Notes: generated by a model not told the origin, from the letters alone. DNA of 63,206 nucleotides from Candidatus Sulfopaludibacter sp. SbA3 (GCA_945893365.1 CAMDED010000024.1:1-63206); one strand, 5' to 3'. Counted from the first letter of the stretch, positions 36,370 through 46,566 are shown. Numbers and translations are program-made.

Positions 36370-37310
36370 TGACCCACGCCACCTTGCGCACCCTCTCCCT
36401 CACCCTCGGTTCTTTGTGCGCCGCCTCGACCGCGCACGGCCAGAATATCGGACTTACCGCCCCGACTGCCGGCTACGTCTTCAACCCCGCTACCTCCGCC
36501 CTCCACCCCATCGCGGGACTCCCTGGAGCATCTCTCCTCGCGGCTCCGGTCCTCTCCGGCGTCCTGTCCGCATCTTTCTCTCCCGACGCCGACAGCGCCG
36601 TCGTCGCGAAATCCGACGGCATCTTTCTGGTCACCAATGTCCGCACAGCCATACCCCAGTACCAACCTCTCGCCCCCCCTAACCCCTACCTGGCCGCTTG
36701 GGGAAAGTCGACTGCGATCCTCTATGCGGATGGGAAGTATCAACTTCTCTCTCGTTCAGGAGACTCCACCGCTCTTAATCCGGGCGTCCCCCCAGGCACC
36801 GTCACCGCCATCGACTACGACGAGCCCGCTCAACGCCTCTACATCGCCCTCGCAGCCGACTCCGAGGATGCCGGACTCTATGTCTACTCCATAGCGCAAG
36901 CGGGCCTTCGGCATCTTATGACCCTCGCCAACCCGATTGCGATCGCCCGGGCCAATTCCACCAACTTCGTTCTCGACGGGGCCACTTCCGCCATCTGGGC
37001 GCTCACCGAGGGCCAGGCTCCTATCCAACTCCCAGGCCCGACCGATCCCGACACCCGCTTTGTCGCCATCGCGGTCTCCGCGGACGCCTCCAGGCTCTAC
37101 GCCGCCGATGCTGGACTCCGGCAAGTCCTTGTTTCCGGCCTCGACGGCGCTTTCATCTCACGGATCCAGGCCAGCACTACGCCGGCCAAGCTCGAACGCC
37201 TCGGAAATAGCCCTTTGCTTCTCGTCAGCAATGAGCCGGGACAGCCCGTCTGGCTCCTAAACGATACCTCCACTCCGGCCGTCTTTTTCATCCCGGCCCT
37301 GTCCCATTGA
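36369..37310 (+). CDS. Exported protein, probable beta-propeller
   Basis: The start ATG overlaps the previous stop (TAATG) and gives a signal peptide (LRTLSLTLGSLCAASTAHGQ). The 313-residue product is rich in short beta-strand patterns of the SMP-30/YVTN kind (AAWGKSTAILYADGKYQLLS, AIDYDEPAQRLYIALAADS, RFVAIAVSADASRLYAADAG). The protein has no catalytic motif that I recognise. It lies between the Ig-like protein and a large ASH-domain protein, with overlapping codons on both sides, so the three are made together. Confidence 0.7.
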   Translation: MTHATLRTLSLTLGSLCAASTAHGQNIGLTAPTAGYVFNPATSALHPIAGLPGASLLAAPVLSGVLSASFSPDADSAVVAKSDGIFLVTNVRTAIPQYQPLAPPNPYLAAWGKSTAILYADGKYQLLSRSGDSTALNPGVPPGTVTAIDYDEPAQRLYIALAADSEDAGLYVYSIAQAGLRHLMTLANPIAIARANSTNFVLDGATSAIWALTEGQAPIQLPGPTDPDTRFVAIAVSADASRLYAADAGLRQVLVSGLDGAFISRIQASTTPAKLERLGNSPLLLVSNEPGQPVWLLNDTSTPAVFFIPALSH

Positions 37311-39484
37311 TGAAGCTCCGATTCCTCCACCTGTCCGTCCTCGGTTGTCTCGCCCTGCAATGGGCCGGCGCCCAGCCCTTCGGTATCACGGCACAGGTCG
37401 GAAACACCACCTCCAGCATTGCCCCAGGTGGCGCCCTGAACGCCGCCGCCCCAGCTATCGGAACCGTGACAATCATCCGCCTCAGCGTCATCTACCGCGG
37501 ATTGACCACCGCCAACATCATCAACGCCGAACGCCTCGGCTCGGGCGACTTCACCAGCACGGCCGTCTCTACCCCGTTAACGCTAACGCCGGGGAGCGCC
37601 TTTACCACCACGTTCAACTTCACCCCCACCTCCGGCCAATCCTCCCAGGCTCAACTGCTGGTGGCCTACAGCGAGGATAGGGGCACGACGCCGCCCAGCA
37701 CCACCGCCGTTTCCACCTTCACCATCACCATCAACGGAACCGCGCCCGACCTGGTCTTCAGCTACGCTTTCCCCGGCGGAAACGCCCAAGCCGTAGGCGA
37801 CGGAGCTCTCATCCAGTTCCCCGCCACGGCCGTCAACGCCAACCGGCCCGCCAACTTCACCATCGTGAACCGCGGTACGGCGCCCGCATCCGTCTCCAAT
37901 ATCTCTCTCCGCGGCGACGCCTTCCAGTTTAGTGGACTCCAGATCCCACCCTACACTGTCGCCGCCAACAGCTCCCTCCCCTTCGCCGTCAGCTTCGTCC
38001 CTGCCGACCGCACCACTCAGACCGGCTCGGTCGTCATCAATTTCAACGGCCGCGACTACACTTTCAGGCTCCAGGGCACTGGAACCAGCGCCGACTATCT
38101 CTACACCGTAATCCGCCCGGACGGTACCGCCGACCCCGTCCAGCCCGGTCAATCCATGTCCTTCTCCGACACCAACGTCGGCGCCGCCACCGCCCTCAGT
38201 CTCCGCATCACGAACAACGGCAACGGACCCGGTATCATCAACGCCATCTCCTTAGTCGGGCTGGGATTCCAGCTATCCGCCACGCCCTTCCTCCCCGCGA
38301 CCCTAGCCGTAGGCGCCCAGACGCAGCTCACCGTCAGCTTCGCCCCTACGACACCAGGCGCCTTTTCCGGTGGACTCAAAATCGGCGACGATACCTTCAT
38401 TCTCGCCGGCGCCGGCATCGGACCTCTAGTCGTCTACACCTATACCATCGGCTCCACCACCAACCCCGTTACCGCTGGCGGATCCGTTCTCTTTTCGCCG
38501 TCCAAGATCGGCGGCTCCGCCACGCTCAGCTTCACAGTCACGAATCAAGGCAACGCCATTGCAGCCATTAATACAATCTTCCTTACGGGATCCCCGGCAT
38601 TTACCCTCTCCGGTTTACCGTCGCTGCCGTTCAACCTTTCGCCTAACGCCTCCGCAATCTTCTCGCTCCGCTTCGCCCCCAGTACTGTAGGAGTCTCCCA
38701 AGGCAGCCTCCAAATCGGTTCGAGCGCCTTTGCCGTCTCGGGCTCGTCCGTGTCGCCCGACGCCCTGCCGCAGATCCTGCTCTCCGGACCCACCGGCCAA
38801 GTCCAGCCTCTCCAGCAGCCCGCTTACAAGCTCAGCTTGCGGACGCCTTATTCGATCGACCTCATAGGGAATCTCAACCTCTCCTTCAGCTCCTCCGTCT
38901 TCGCCACCGACCCGTCCGTGCAGTTCGCCAGCGGCGGCAGGACAGCGGAATTCTTCATTCCCGTGGGCACCATCGACGCCATCTTCCTCAACAGCAGCGA
39001 CCAGATCGCTATCCAGACCGGGACCGTCGCCGGAACCATCAACATCTTCCCGACCTTCGGTACCGTCAACGGCATCGATCTCACACCGTCCACCGTTCCC
39101 TTCGCGGTCCTAAACGTCCCCCAGACCGCACCCCAAGTCACCGGCATTAGCATCGCCAGCCAGACTGCTACGGGACTCACCCTCGCGATTACGGGCTTTG
39201 CCACCAGCCGGTCGGTCACCCAGCTTCAGGTACAGCTCACCCCAGCGGCCGGACAGAACCTGACGGGTACATCCTTCACGATTGCCGTCGACAGCGCTTT
39301 TCAGGCCTGGTTCCAAACCGCTACATCGCAGGCCGCGGGCAGTTCCTTCACCGCGACGCTGCCGATTTCGCTCACCGGCAATTCCACGGCTCCGCCGCAA
39401 CTGACCAAAGCGATACAATCAATCTCAATAACGTTCACCAACGCCCAGGGAACGTCGACGCCTCAAAGTGTAACCATTCCGTAA
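37310..39484 (+). CDS. Exported protein with choice-of-anchor/ASH-type Ig repeats
   Basis: ATG 37310 overlaps the preceding TGA. The 724-residue protein has a signal peptide (LHLSVLGCLALQWAGAQ). It then has four or so tandem domains of the ASPM-SPD2-Hydin/choice-of-anchor-D type, each with the pattern 'F..(N)VG..A.L...ITNNGN....I..I.L.G..F.LS.LP..P' (TALSLRITNNGNGPGIINAI, ATLSFTVTNQGNAIAAINTI). The C-terminal 200 residues are a different beta-rich region. Such repeats occur in surface and adhesive proteins. It is probably displayed outside the inner membrane and may interact with the polysaccharide. Confidence 0.75.
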   Translation: MKLRFLHLSVLGCLALQWAGAQPFGITAQVGNTTSSIAPGGALNAAAPAIGTVTIIRLSVIYRGLTTANIINAERLGSGDFTSTAVSTPLTLTPGSAFTTTFNFTPTSGQSSQAQLLVAYSEDRGTTPPSTTAVSTFTITINGTAPDLVFSYAFPGGNAQAVGDGALIQFPATAVNANRPANFTIVNRGTAPASVSNISLRGDAFQFSGLQIPPYTVAANSSLPFAVSFVPADRTTQTGSVVINFNGRDYTFRLQGTGTSADYLYTVIRPDGTADPVQPGQSMSFSDTNVGAATALSLRITNNGNGPGIINAISLVGLGFQLSATPFLPATLAVGAQTQLTVSFAPTTPGAFSGGLKIGDDTFILAGAGIGPLVVYTYTIGSTTNPVTAGGSVLFSPSKIGGSATLSFTVTNQGNAIAAINTIFLTGSPAFTLSGLPSLPFNLSPNASAIFSLRFAPSTVGVSQGSLQIGSSAFAVSGSSVSPDALPQILLSGPTGQVQPLQQPAYKLSLRTPYSIDLIGNLNLSFSSSVFATDPSVQFASGGRTAEFFIPVGTIDAIFLNSSDQIAIQTGTVAGTINIFPTFGTVNGIDLTPSTVPFAVLNVPQTAPQVTGISIASQTATGLTLAITGFATSRSVTQLQVQLTPAAGQNLTGTSFTIAVDSAFQAWFQTATSQAAGSSFTATLPISLTGNSTAPPQLTKAIQSISITFTNAQGTSTPQSVTIP

Positions 39485-39576
39485 AGGGAAGGGGTTAACC
39501 CCCAACGTCAGCGCCGAATAACCCGAGGTCAGTGAGGGAAGCCGTTAACACCAAGGCGCGGGGAAAGGAAGTAATC

Positions 39577-40557
39577 GTGACGAAACATTATCGCTCCATC
39601 ATTCCGCTACTTCTCTTGACTGCCGCCACGGCCGCAGGCCAGGAACAGGAGCCATCGCCAAGCACCCAAGCCGCCCGGGCGAAAGCCGCAGCCTATACCC
39701 TAGGTCCGGGCGATGAAGTCACTGTCAGCGTACTCGAAGTAGAGGAATTCAAGGCGGGCCCGACCCGACTCGACATGGAGGGCAGCCTTCGCCTGCCGCT
39801 GATCGGGAAAATCCACGCGGCGGGTCTTACGCCCGCCGAGCTCGAAGCGGTCATCAAGCGCGAGCTGAAAGTATTTGTGAAGGATCCGGACGTCATTGTC
39901 ACGCCGCTGACCTTCCGCAGCCAGCCGGTGATGGTGCTCGGCGCGGTAGCCAGTCCGGGCACGCACCAGCTTGAAGGCCGGAAGTCCCTGTTTGAGGTGA
40001 TCTCCGCCGTTGGGGGCATTCGCGCCGATGCAGGCCACACAATTTTAATTACGCGGCAGAAGGAATGGGGCCGGATTCCGCTGCCCGGCTGCACTGAGGA
40101 CGCCACCGGCGAGTTCTATGTGGCGGAGGTTTCAATCAAGTCCGTCATGGAAGCGAAGAACCCCGTCGAGAATGTGTTGGTCAAGCCGCGCGACGTCATC
40201 ACGGTACCCAAGGTGCAGGTGGTCTACGTCGTCGGCTCCGTGAAGAAATCCGGAGGCTTTGCCCTCGGAGAAGCCCGGTCCATGACGGTGCTGCAAGCCT
40301 TGGCAATGGCGGATGGATTGGACAAGCTGGCAGCCCCCAGGAACGCCCGAATCATGCGCGTTTCGCCTGGAGGCAATGCCCGCACCGAGATTCCCATCGA
40401 TGTGAAGAAGATCTTCGATGGGAAAGGGAACGATGTTGCTCTAGGGGCCGACGACATTCTCTTCATCCCGAACAGCGGAAAGAAAGCGGTCGCTCTCCGT
40501 ACTGTCGAAACAATGATCGGAATCGGAACAACAATCGCAGTTTTCGGCGTTCGTTGA
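39577..40557 (+). CDS. wza: Polysaccharide export protein, Wza/BexD family
   Basis: The GTG at 39577 follows an AGGAAG ribosome site and gives a signal peptide (SIIPLLLLTAATAAGQ). An in-frame GTG at 39532 would lengthen the n-region. The mature protein has the Poly_export domain (about 37-115; YTLGPGDEVTVSVLEVEEF, DPDVIVTPLTF) and SLBB domains (PVMVLGAVASPGTHQLEG, QVVYVVGSVKKSGGFALGEA). It forms the outer-membrane/periplasmic channel for exported polysaccharide. No lipobox cysteine follows the signal peptide, so unlike enterobacterial Wza it may not be a lipoprotein. It is followed after 4 bp by its usual partner, the Wzc-like kinase. Confidence 0.9.
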   Translation: MTKHYRSIIPLLLLTAATAAGQEQEPSPSTQAARAKAAAYTLGPGDEVTVSVLEVEEFKAGPTRLDMEGSLRLPLIGKIHAAGLTPAELEAVIKRELKVFVKDPDVIVTPLTFRSQPVMVLGAVASPGTHQLEGRKSLFEVISAVGGIRADAGHTILITRQKEWGRIPLPGCTEDATGEFYVAEVSIKSVMEAKNPVENVLVKPRDVITVPKVQVVYVVGSVKKSGGFALGEARSMTVLQALAMADGLDKLAAPRNARIMRVSPGGNARTEIPIDVKKIFDGKGNDVALGADDILFIPNSGKKAVALRTVETMIGIGTTIAVFGVR

Positions 40558-40561
40558 CCAT

Positions 40562-42853
40562 ATGGAACACTTGCCGGAACCCTTAAACCACGCCACGAAC
40601 GGGATAGGCGCGCCGCCGAACGGCGCTGCCGTGCGCTACCCTGAGACGATCGCCACGGCCTACCCGATCGACTCCAGCGGCGATGAGGAGGGGAAAGGCG
40701 CGCTGATCGAGTACTGGAGCATCCTTCGACGCTATAAGGGTACTCTCATCGTGGTCGCGTTCATCGGCGCGTTCATTGGGTTCTTAGTAACGTTGCCTCA
40801 AACTCCGGTTTACCAGGCACGCACATCCATCGAGATCGAAAGCCTCAATGAGAATTTCCTGAATATCAAAGAAGTCAATCCAACGCAGAGCGGGGCCGGC
40901 TCGCAGACCTCCGACATCCAGACGCAGATCAGAATCCTTCAGAGCGAGTCCCTGATCGAGGGCGTAGCCGGCAAGCTGAAATCCGCTCAAGCGCCCAAGA
41001 TGGCCGAGGGCCGCCTGTCGGCCTGGCGAAAGGCTCTCAACCTGCCGCAAGTCGCTCCTGAAGATCAGTACCAGCGGTCGATCAGCTTCGCCAGCAGTGG
41101 GTTAAGGGTCCGGGCGGTGGGCGGGACCCGCATCGTCGAAGTCCTGGTCGACTCCACCGATCCTGAAACCGCCGCGGCATTCGCCAACGCGCTCGCCAAC
41201 GAATATATCGAGCAGAACCTGGAGTCGCGTTGGAAGACGACGCAAAAGACCACCGAGTGGCTCGCGCGGCAGTTAGACGGCATGCGCGTGAAGCTGGAGC
41301 AGTCGGATGACAGGCTTCAGAGATACGCCCGGCAAGCCGGCCTGATCTTCACCGACGAAAAAACGAATGTGTCCTCGGCGAAGCTCGCGCAGATCCAGGA
41401 ATCGCTTTCCGCCGCCCAGTCTGAACGCGTCACCAAGCAGTCCCGCTTCGAAATGGCTAACAGCAGCCCTCCCGAAGCGCTCCCGGACGTCCTCAACGAC
41501 ACGAGCCTGCGCGACTACCAATCCAAGCTCACCGAGCTCCGCCGTCAGGTTGCCGAGCTCACCTCCTCCTTTACCGCCGAGTATCCTAAAGTAAAGCGCA
41601 TCGAAGCGCAGTATGCCGTCATCGAGGCCGCTTTCACGCGCGAGCGCGGCGCCATCCTCAAGCGCATCAAGAACGAGTTCGAAGAGGCCCAACGCCGGGA
41701 ACACCTCTTCGCAGCGGAGTACACGACCCAGGCATTACTGGTCAGCGGTGAGGGTGAGCGCGCCATTCAATACAACATTCTGAAGCGCGAAGTGGACTCC
41801 AACAGGCAGCTTTACGACACCCTCCTGCAGCAATTGAAGCAGGCCAATATCGCCTCGGCTTTGCGGGCCAGCAACGTGCGCATCGTGGACCCAGCGAAAA
41901 AGCCAGGGCGGCCCTATAAGCCCGATGCATCTCGGAATACGATTATCGGCCTGCTAGGAGGCTTAGTTGCCGGGGCGGCGTTCGTACTAATGCGCGATCG
42001 CGCCGACCGCTCCATCAAGGAGCCGGGAGATGCGCCAAGCTATCTGAATATCCCCGAGCTAGGCGTAATTCCCAGCGCGAACCGCGGCGGGTTCCTGCGG
42101 ATCAATGCCCTTAAAGGGGAGGATAACATCGAACTGGCGACATGGCAACACAAACCCTCCGCGTTGGCCGAGGCCTTCCGCTCGACCCTAATGTCGATAC
42201 TCTTCTCGGCTCAGAACGGCAGCAGGCCCCGTGTATTCCTGATCACCAGCGCCGCTCCCGCGGAAGGCAAGTCCACTATGGTAAGCAACTTGGCGATCGC
42301 GATCGCGGAAGTCGGTCAAAAAGTTCTACTCGTGGATGCCGATCTAAGAAAGCCGCGACTTCATAGCATCTTCGGCTGCGATCAGTCACCGGGTCTAACT
42401 GAGCTTTTGAAAGGGAACGCCTCGCCGGAGCCAGACGCGTTACCGGCCAGCACAATACGGGAAACTCAGGTTGCCGGCCTATTTCTCCTTCCGGCAGGCA
42501 AGGCCACATCGGGGGCGACCAGTCTACTGTATGGTCCCAGATTGCCGCAAATCATTAAAGAGTTCCGTGGCCAGTTCGATACTATCTTGATCGACTCGCC
42601 CCCGATGCTGCAAATTCCGGATGCCCGCGTGATCGCCCGCATTGCCGACAAGGTCATTCTCGTACTGCGCGCCGGCAGAACGACACGGGACGCCGCAGTG
42701 GCCGCATACGAGAAGTTTAAAGGAGACGGGACCAGCGTACTCGGGACAATCCTAAACGACTGGAATCCGAAACTGTCGAGCAATGGATATTACGGTTACT
42801 ATAAGAAGTACTACAGCGACTACGCAGAGTACTATCATCCGAAGGAAAAGTAG
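40562..42853 (+). CDS. wzc: Polysaccharide co-polymerase with BY-kinase domain (Wzc-like)
   Basis: The protein has two membrane segments (about 62-80, LIVVAFIGAFIGFLVTLP; and about 460-478, TIIGLLGGLVAGAAFVLM) flanking a periplasmic Wzz-type domain with long coiled coils and a GNVR-like end. The cytoplasmic part is a BY-kinase: Walker A in SAAPAEGKSTMV (about 563), Walker A' in VLLVDADLRKPRLHS, Walker B in TILIDSPPM. The C-terminus has a tyrosine cluster (YYGYYKKYYSDYAEYY) for autophosphorylation. It controls chain length and export of the polysaccharide. It belongs to a Wzx/Wzy-type system by family, although the locus also holds Wzm/Wzt. Confidence 0.92.
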   Translation: MEHLPEPLNHATNGIGAPPNGAAVRYPETIATAYPIDSSGDEEGKGALIEYWSILRRYKGTLIVVAFIGAFIGFLVTLPQTPVYQARTSIEIESLNENFLNIKEVNPTQSGAGSQTSDIQTQIRILQSESLIEGVAGKLKSAQAPKMAEGRLSAWRKALNLPQVAPEDQYQRSISFASSGLRVRAVGGTRIVEVLVDSTDPETAAAFANALANEYIEQNLESRWKTTQKTTEWLARQLDGMRVKLEQSDDRLQRYARQAGLIFTDEKTNVSSAKLAQIQESLSAAQSERVTKQSRFEMANSSPPEALPDVLNDTSLRDYQSKLTELRRQVAELTSSFTAEYPKVKRIEAQYAVIEAAFTRERGAILKRIKNEFEEAQRREHLFAAEYTTQALLVSGEGERAIQYNILKREVDSNRQLYDTLLQQLKQANIASALRASNVRIVDPAKKPGRPYKPDASRNTIIGLLGGLVAGAAFVLMRDRADRSIKEPGDAPSYLNIPELGVIPSANRGGFLRINALKGEDNIELATWQHKPSALAEAFRSTLMSILFSAQNGSRPRVFLITSAAPAEGKSTMVSNLAIAIAEVGQKVLLVDADLRKPRLHSIFGCDQSPGLTELLKGNASPEPDALPASTIRETQVAGLFLLPAGKATSGATSLLYGPRLPQIIKEFRGQFDTILIDSPPMLQIPDARVIARIADKVILVLRAGRTTRDAAVAAYEKFKGDGTSVLGTILNDWNPKLSSNGYYGYYKKYYSDYAEYYHPKEK

Positions 42854-42970
42854 GATGTGGCGGCCGTGTTAGGGCGGCGGCCAAGTTTGCCGCGGGAAAT
42901 GCCGAGCCGCTTGATGCCGCATTCCAGGCGATACCGAGTAGCGACGTGCCCGACCGAATGGATGGGCGCC

Positions 42971-43705
42971 ATGAATTCATATAAAACAATCTACTACCCG
43001 GAGTCGAGCTTCGGCGGTTTTACGGACGTCGATGGGACCGTTGCGTTCTATTGCAGAATAAATGCCTTGGTCGAGCCGTCTTTCGTCATCGTGGATTTCG
43101 GTTGCGGCCGTGGCAGCCATCAGGAAGATCCCGTGATGTTTCGACGGAATCTTCGTTCTCTGAAAGGTAAGGTTTCCAGAGTCATTGGGATTGACGTGGA
43201 TGAGGTCGGACAGAAAAATCCATGCCTGGACGAATTCCGCTCCCTGGCGCCGGGGCGTCCCTGGCCACTGGAAGACGGGTCCGCAAACTTAGTCATCTGT
43301 GATTTCGTGATCGAGCACCTACCCGACCCAGCGTCATTGTTTTATGAGGCGAAGAGGGTCTTGGCCGAAGGGGGGTATCTTTGTATCCGGACGCCGAACG
43401 TCCACAGTTACGTGGGCATCGCTTCCAGACTCGTGCCCAACAAACATCACGGCGTCGTGCTTTCGAAAGTACAGACGGGTCGGAAAGAAGAAGACATTTT
43501 TCCAACGCTATATAGATGTAATACGATTTCGGCGGTGCGGCGGCTACTCTCGAACAGCGGATTCCGGGGTGTGGTATACGGATACGAATCAGAGCCCAGC
43601 TACCTGAGCTTCTCGCGGCTGGCCTATGCAATCGGCGTGGCTCATCAGAAGTTCGCTCCAAGATTCCTGAGACCTGCCATATTTGCTTTCGGGCAATCCC
43701 GGTAA
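42971..43705 (+). CDS. SAM-dependent methyltransferase (class I)
   Basis: ATG 42971 (MNSYKTIYYPESS) is preferred to ATGs at 42962 and 42857, because family similarity begins shortly after it. The SAM-binding motif I is FVIVDFGCGRGSHQ, followed by GIDVDE (motif II), FVIEHLPDPASLF and EGGYLCIRTPN. This is the Methyltransf_11/25 fold used on sugars, lipids or small molecules. In this place it probably methylates a sugar of the polysaccharide or its end. The substrate cannot be deduced. Confidence 0.82.
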   Translation: MNSYKTIYYPESSFGGFTDVDGTVAFYCRINALVEPSFVIVDFGCGRGSHQEDPVMFRRNLRSLKGKVSRVIGIDVDEVGQKNPCLDEFRSLAPGRPWPLEDGSANLVICDFVIEHLPDPASLFYEAKRVLAEGGYLCIRTPNVHSYVGIASRLVPNKHHGVVLSKVQTGRKEEDIFPTLYRCNTISAVRRLLSNSGFRGVVYGYESEPSYLSFSRLAYAIGVAHQKFAPRFLRPAIFAFGQSR

Positions 43706-43765
43706 GAAGTCTCGTAAGGTAGTGAGCCGGTCATCAGAGCCGCGTCACTCCGACCTCCCCTAGCC

Positions 43766-45625
43766 ATGTGTGGAATTGCCGGAATCACGAAATTCAAGGA
43801 AGGCATCGGCCCAGGCGATGTCGCCGTCATGGAGAAGATGACCGCGGCGCAGCGCCATCGCGGACCAGATGACAGCGGAATGTACAATGACGCGCACGCG
43901 GCGATCGGGCACAGGCGGCTTTCGATCATCGATATCTCCGCCGCGGGTCGCCAGCCTATGGCGAACGAGACCGGCACGGTGTGGGTGGTCTACAACGGCG
44001 AGATCTACAACTACCGGGAACTGGGCAGAGAGCTCGCCATTGCGGGTCACGAATTCAGCTCGCAATCCGATACCGAAGTGCTGCTGCACGGGTATGAGGA
44101 GTGGGGCGAAGACGGCCTGCTGCGAAGATTGCGCGGGATGTTCGCGTTTGCCCTATACGACAAATCGCGACGCCGGCTGATCCTGGCGCGCGACCGCCTA
44201 GGCATCAAGCCGCTCTACTATTCCGTCAATGAGGAAACAGGCCGGCTTGGATTCGCGTCCGAGGTTAAGGCTCTGAGCGGCATGGTCGCGCTGGAGACGG
44301 ACCGACAGGCTCTGGCCGGCTTCCTCCTGCTCGGCTCGGTACCTTCGCCGCTCACGATTTCCTCCGGCGTGCGCTGCCTTCCGCCCGGAGAGCTCCTGAT
44401 AGCCGATGCTGGTGGCGTTCGTACTCGGCGGTACTGGGATCTGGTGTTTACTGAGCCACCGGCGCCCGACGCGGACGCTTCCGGCCGCTCGATTATTGTC
44501 GCGGCTCTGAAAGAAGCGCTGCGCGATTCGGTGGCGCGGCACCTCGTTAGCGACGTTCCGGTGGGCATCTTTCTTAGCGGCGGAGTGGATTCGGCCGGCC
44601 TGGTTGCCTTGGCGCGTCCAGTGCAGGAGCGATTGAAGACCGTGACGATCGCGTTTGATGAGGCGGAGTTCGACGAAGCCGACCAGGCGCGCGCCATCGC
44701 CGAGCGATTTGAAACCGAGCATCACGAACTGCGGGTGGGGGGAGCGGATTTCGTCCGAGAGCTTCCGCGCATTCTGGCGGCGATGGATCAACCGTCGAAC
44801 GACGGCGTGAATAGTTACTTCGTCGCCAAGGCCGCACGGGAAGCAGGGCTGACGGTGGTGCTATCCGGAACGGGCGGGGATGAACTGTTCTGGGGGTACC
44901 GCCATTATCACTTGATGCAGCGGAACCGGAGCGCGCTGGAACTGCTTACCGGGATGCCCGCGGGCGTGCGAAAGGCGTGCATTGCGGGCGCAGTGGCTTA
45001 TGGACGACTCCGCGGGCGCGAACCTTTTATGCGGCTGGCAGGACTGGGGCCGGCGGTCTCGCCGGAGAGTCTCTATGTCGCCTTCCGCGGCTTCTTCCCT
45101 TCGCAACAGGCACGGGAACTGCTTGGAGCGGGCGAGTCTGAAATGGATTCTCTGGTGGAGGATAGCTTCGCGCGATTGGCTCCGTTGGCGAATGGCACGC
45201 ATGCCAACGGCGTTAACTACATCGAGATGAAACGGTATCTGCACGATCAGCTCCTGCGGGACACGGACGCCTTTTCCATGGCCCATTCGGTGGAAGTGCG
45301 GGTGCCGTACCTGGACGACGAGGTGGTGGCGCTTGCCTCCCGCATTCCCGCTATATGGAAAACCAACGGGGCTGTGAATAAGCCCTTGCTGGTGGATGCT
45401 ATTGGGGACCCGCTTGTTGCCAGGGCCTCGCGGCGGGTAAAGCGTGGGTTTTCCTTTCCCTTGGGGAAATGGATGAAGGAGCGGACGGGGTTGATGCGGG
45501 AGGTCGCTATGCGAACCGACTTGCTCGACCGGAAGACCGTGGGGAGCATGTGGTCCGCGTTTGAGAAGGGACGGCTGCATTGGTCGCGGGCTTGGAGTCT
45601 GGTGGTGCTGGGGGCGAGAGGGTGA
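43766..45625 (+). CDS. asnB: Glutamine-hydrolysing asparagine synthase-like amidotransferase
   Basis: The protein begins MCGIAGI, so Cys2 is the N-terminal nucleophile of the class II glutaminase domain (RHRGPDDSG, WVVYNGEIYNYREL). The synthetase domain follows with the PP-loop SGGVDS at about residue 271 and DTDAFSMAHSVEVRVPYLDD. Full length is 619 residues. AsnB-like genes are common in polysaccharide loci, where they are thought to amidate uronic acids or link amino groups; true asparagine synthesis is also possible. About 95 bp separate it from the transporter genes. I cannot tell from sequence which acceptor it uses. Confidence 0.9.
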   Translation: MCGIAGITKFKEGIGPGDVAVMEKMTAAQRHRGPDDSGMYNDAHAAIGHRRLSIIDISAAGRQPMANETGTVWVVYNGEIYNYRELGRELAIAGHEFSSQSDTEVLLHGYEEWGEDGLLRRLRGMFAFALYDKSRRRLILARDRLGIKPLYYSVNEETGRLGFASEVKALSGMVALETDRQALAGFLLLGSVPSPLTISSGVRCLPPGELLIADAGGVRTRRYWDLVFTEPPAPDADASGRSIIVAALKEALRDSVARHLVSDVPVGIFLSGGVDSAGLVALARPVQERLKTVTIAFDEAEFDEADQARAIAERFETEHHELRVGGADFVRELPRILAAMDQPSNDGVNSYFVAKAAREAGLTVVLSGTGGDELFWGYRHYHLMQRNRSALELLTGMPAGVRKACIAGAVAYGRLRGREPFMRLAGLGPAVSPESLYVAFRGFFPSQQARELLGAGESEMDSLVEDSFARLAPLANGTHANGVNYIEMKRYLHDQLLRDTDAFSMAHSVEVRVPYLDDEVVALASRIPAIWKTNGAVNKPLLVDAIGDPLVARASRRVKRGFSFPLGKWMKERTGLMREVAMRTDLLDRKTVGSMWSAFEKGRLHWSRAWSLVVLGARG

Positions 45626-45630
45626 AAGCT

Positions 45631-45653
45631 GGATTTTGGATTTTCGATTTTGG
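45631..45653. repeat. Short GATTTTG-type simple repeat
   Basis: The intergenic stretch holds GGATTTTGGATTTTCGATTT and a following TGG, three imperfect copies of a GATTTTG/C unit, in otherwise GC-rich DNA. Such units can mark a simple repeat dispersed in the genome. No function can be proposed. Confidence 0.5.
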
Positions 45654-45719
45654 CGAAACGAATCTTGAGTTTGCGACTTGCATTGACGGCGTCCGGTTCT
45701 TGCGCTTGACGGCGGGCAC

Positions 45720-46556
45720 ATGACGGCTATGTCTCCAGCCGGGTATGAGTTGATAATCGAACCGGGACGCGGGGAGAGCAATTACTGGCGGGACCTATGG
45801 CGCTACCGCGAATTGATGTATTTCCTAGCCTGGCGCGACATCGTAGTGCGCTATAAACAGACCGCCATCGGCGTTGCTTGGGCGCTCATCCGCCCTGCGC
45901 TCACGATGCTGGTGTTCGTCGCATTCCGCAGGCTAGCCGGCATCGAGCCCAGCCAAGTGCCGGAGCCCATTCTGGTGTTCGCCGCCGTAATTCCCTGGCA
46001 GTTCTTCTCCAGCGCACTCACGGAATCCTCGGGTAGCCTGGTCGGAAACGCCAACTTGATCTCGAAAGTCTATTTCCCTCGTCTTATCATCCCTTCCGCC
46101 GCGGTGGCGACGGCCTTTGTGGATTTTCTCATCACCCTAGGTTTCCTCGCTGCGCTCATGCTCGGGTATGGCGTCGCCCCCGGATGGCAGATCCTAATCT
46201 TGCCGCTGTTCGTGCTACTCGCCTTCGGCCTCTCGCTGGGTTTGGGCCTGTTCCTCGCGGCGCTGAACGTGGAGTATCGCGATTTCCGCTACATCGTGCC
46301 GTTTATCGTCCAGTTCGGTCTTTTTGTATCGCCCATCGCCTTCACCACGGCGAACATTCCCGAACGCTGGCGCACGCTCTATGCTCTCAACCCCATGGTA
46401 GGCATCATTGACGGTTTCCGGTGGTCCATCCTCGGCGGCTATCCGCCACTCGAGCCCCAGGCGCTGGGACTCTCCGTGGCCGTCACCGTTTCCCTCCTGC
46501 TCCTTGGCGTACGGTATTTCCGCCGCATGGAGCGCAGCTTCGCCGACGTGATTTGA
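45720..46556 (+). CDS. wzm: ABC-2 type polysaccharide transporter permease
   Basis: The 278-residue protein has six hydrophobic segments and the N-terminal signature [20 protein letters not shown], then [20 protein letters not shown]. This is the Wzm/TagG/KpsM pattern. With the ATPase downstream it exports a lipid-linked polysaccharide across the inner membrane. The ATG at 45720 is used. The next gene follows after 10 bp. Confidence 0.92.
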   Translation: MTAMSPAGYELIIEPGRGESNYWRDLWRYRELMYFLAWRDIVVRYKQTAIGVAWALIRPALTMLVFVAFRRLAGIEPSQVPEPILVFAAVIPWQFFSSALTESSGSLVGNANLISKVYFPRLIIPSAAVATAFVDFLITLGFLAALMLGYGVAPGWQILILPLFVLLAFGLSLGLGLFLAALNVEYRDFRYIVPFIVQFGLFVSPIAFTTANIPERWRTLYALNPMVGIIDGFRWSILGGYPPLEPQALGLSVAVTVSLLLLGVRYFRRMERSFADVI

Positions 46557-46566
46557 CCCTGGCTTC

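Noticed and set aside
39491-39502. GGGGTTAACCCC palindrome before the Wza-like gene as an operator
   Set aside because: There is no second copy and no promoter match around it; chance cannot be excluded.
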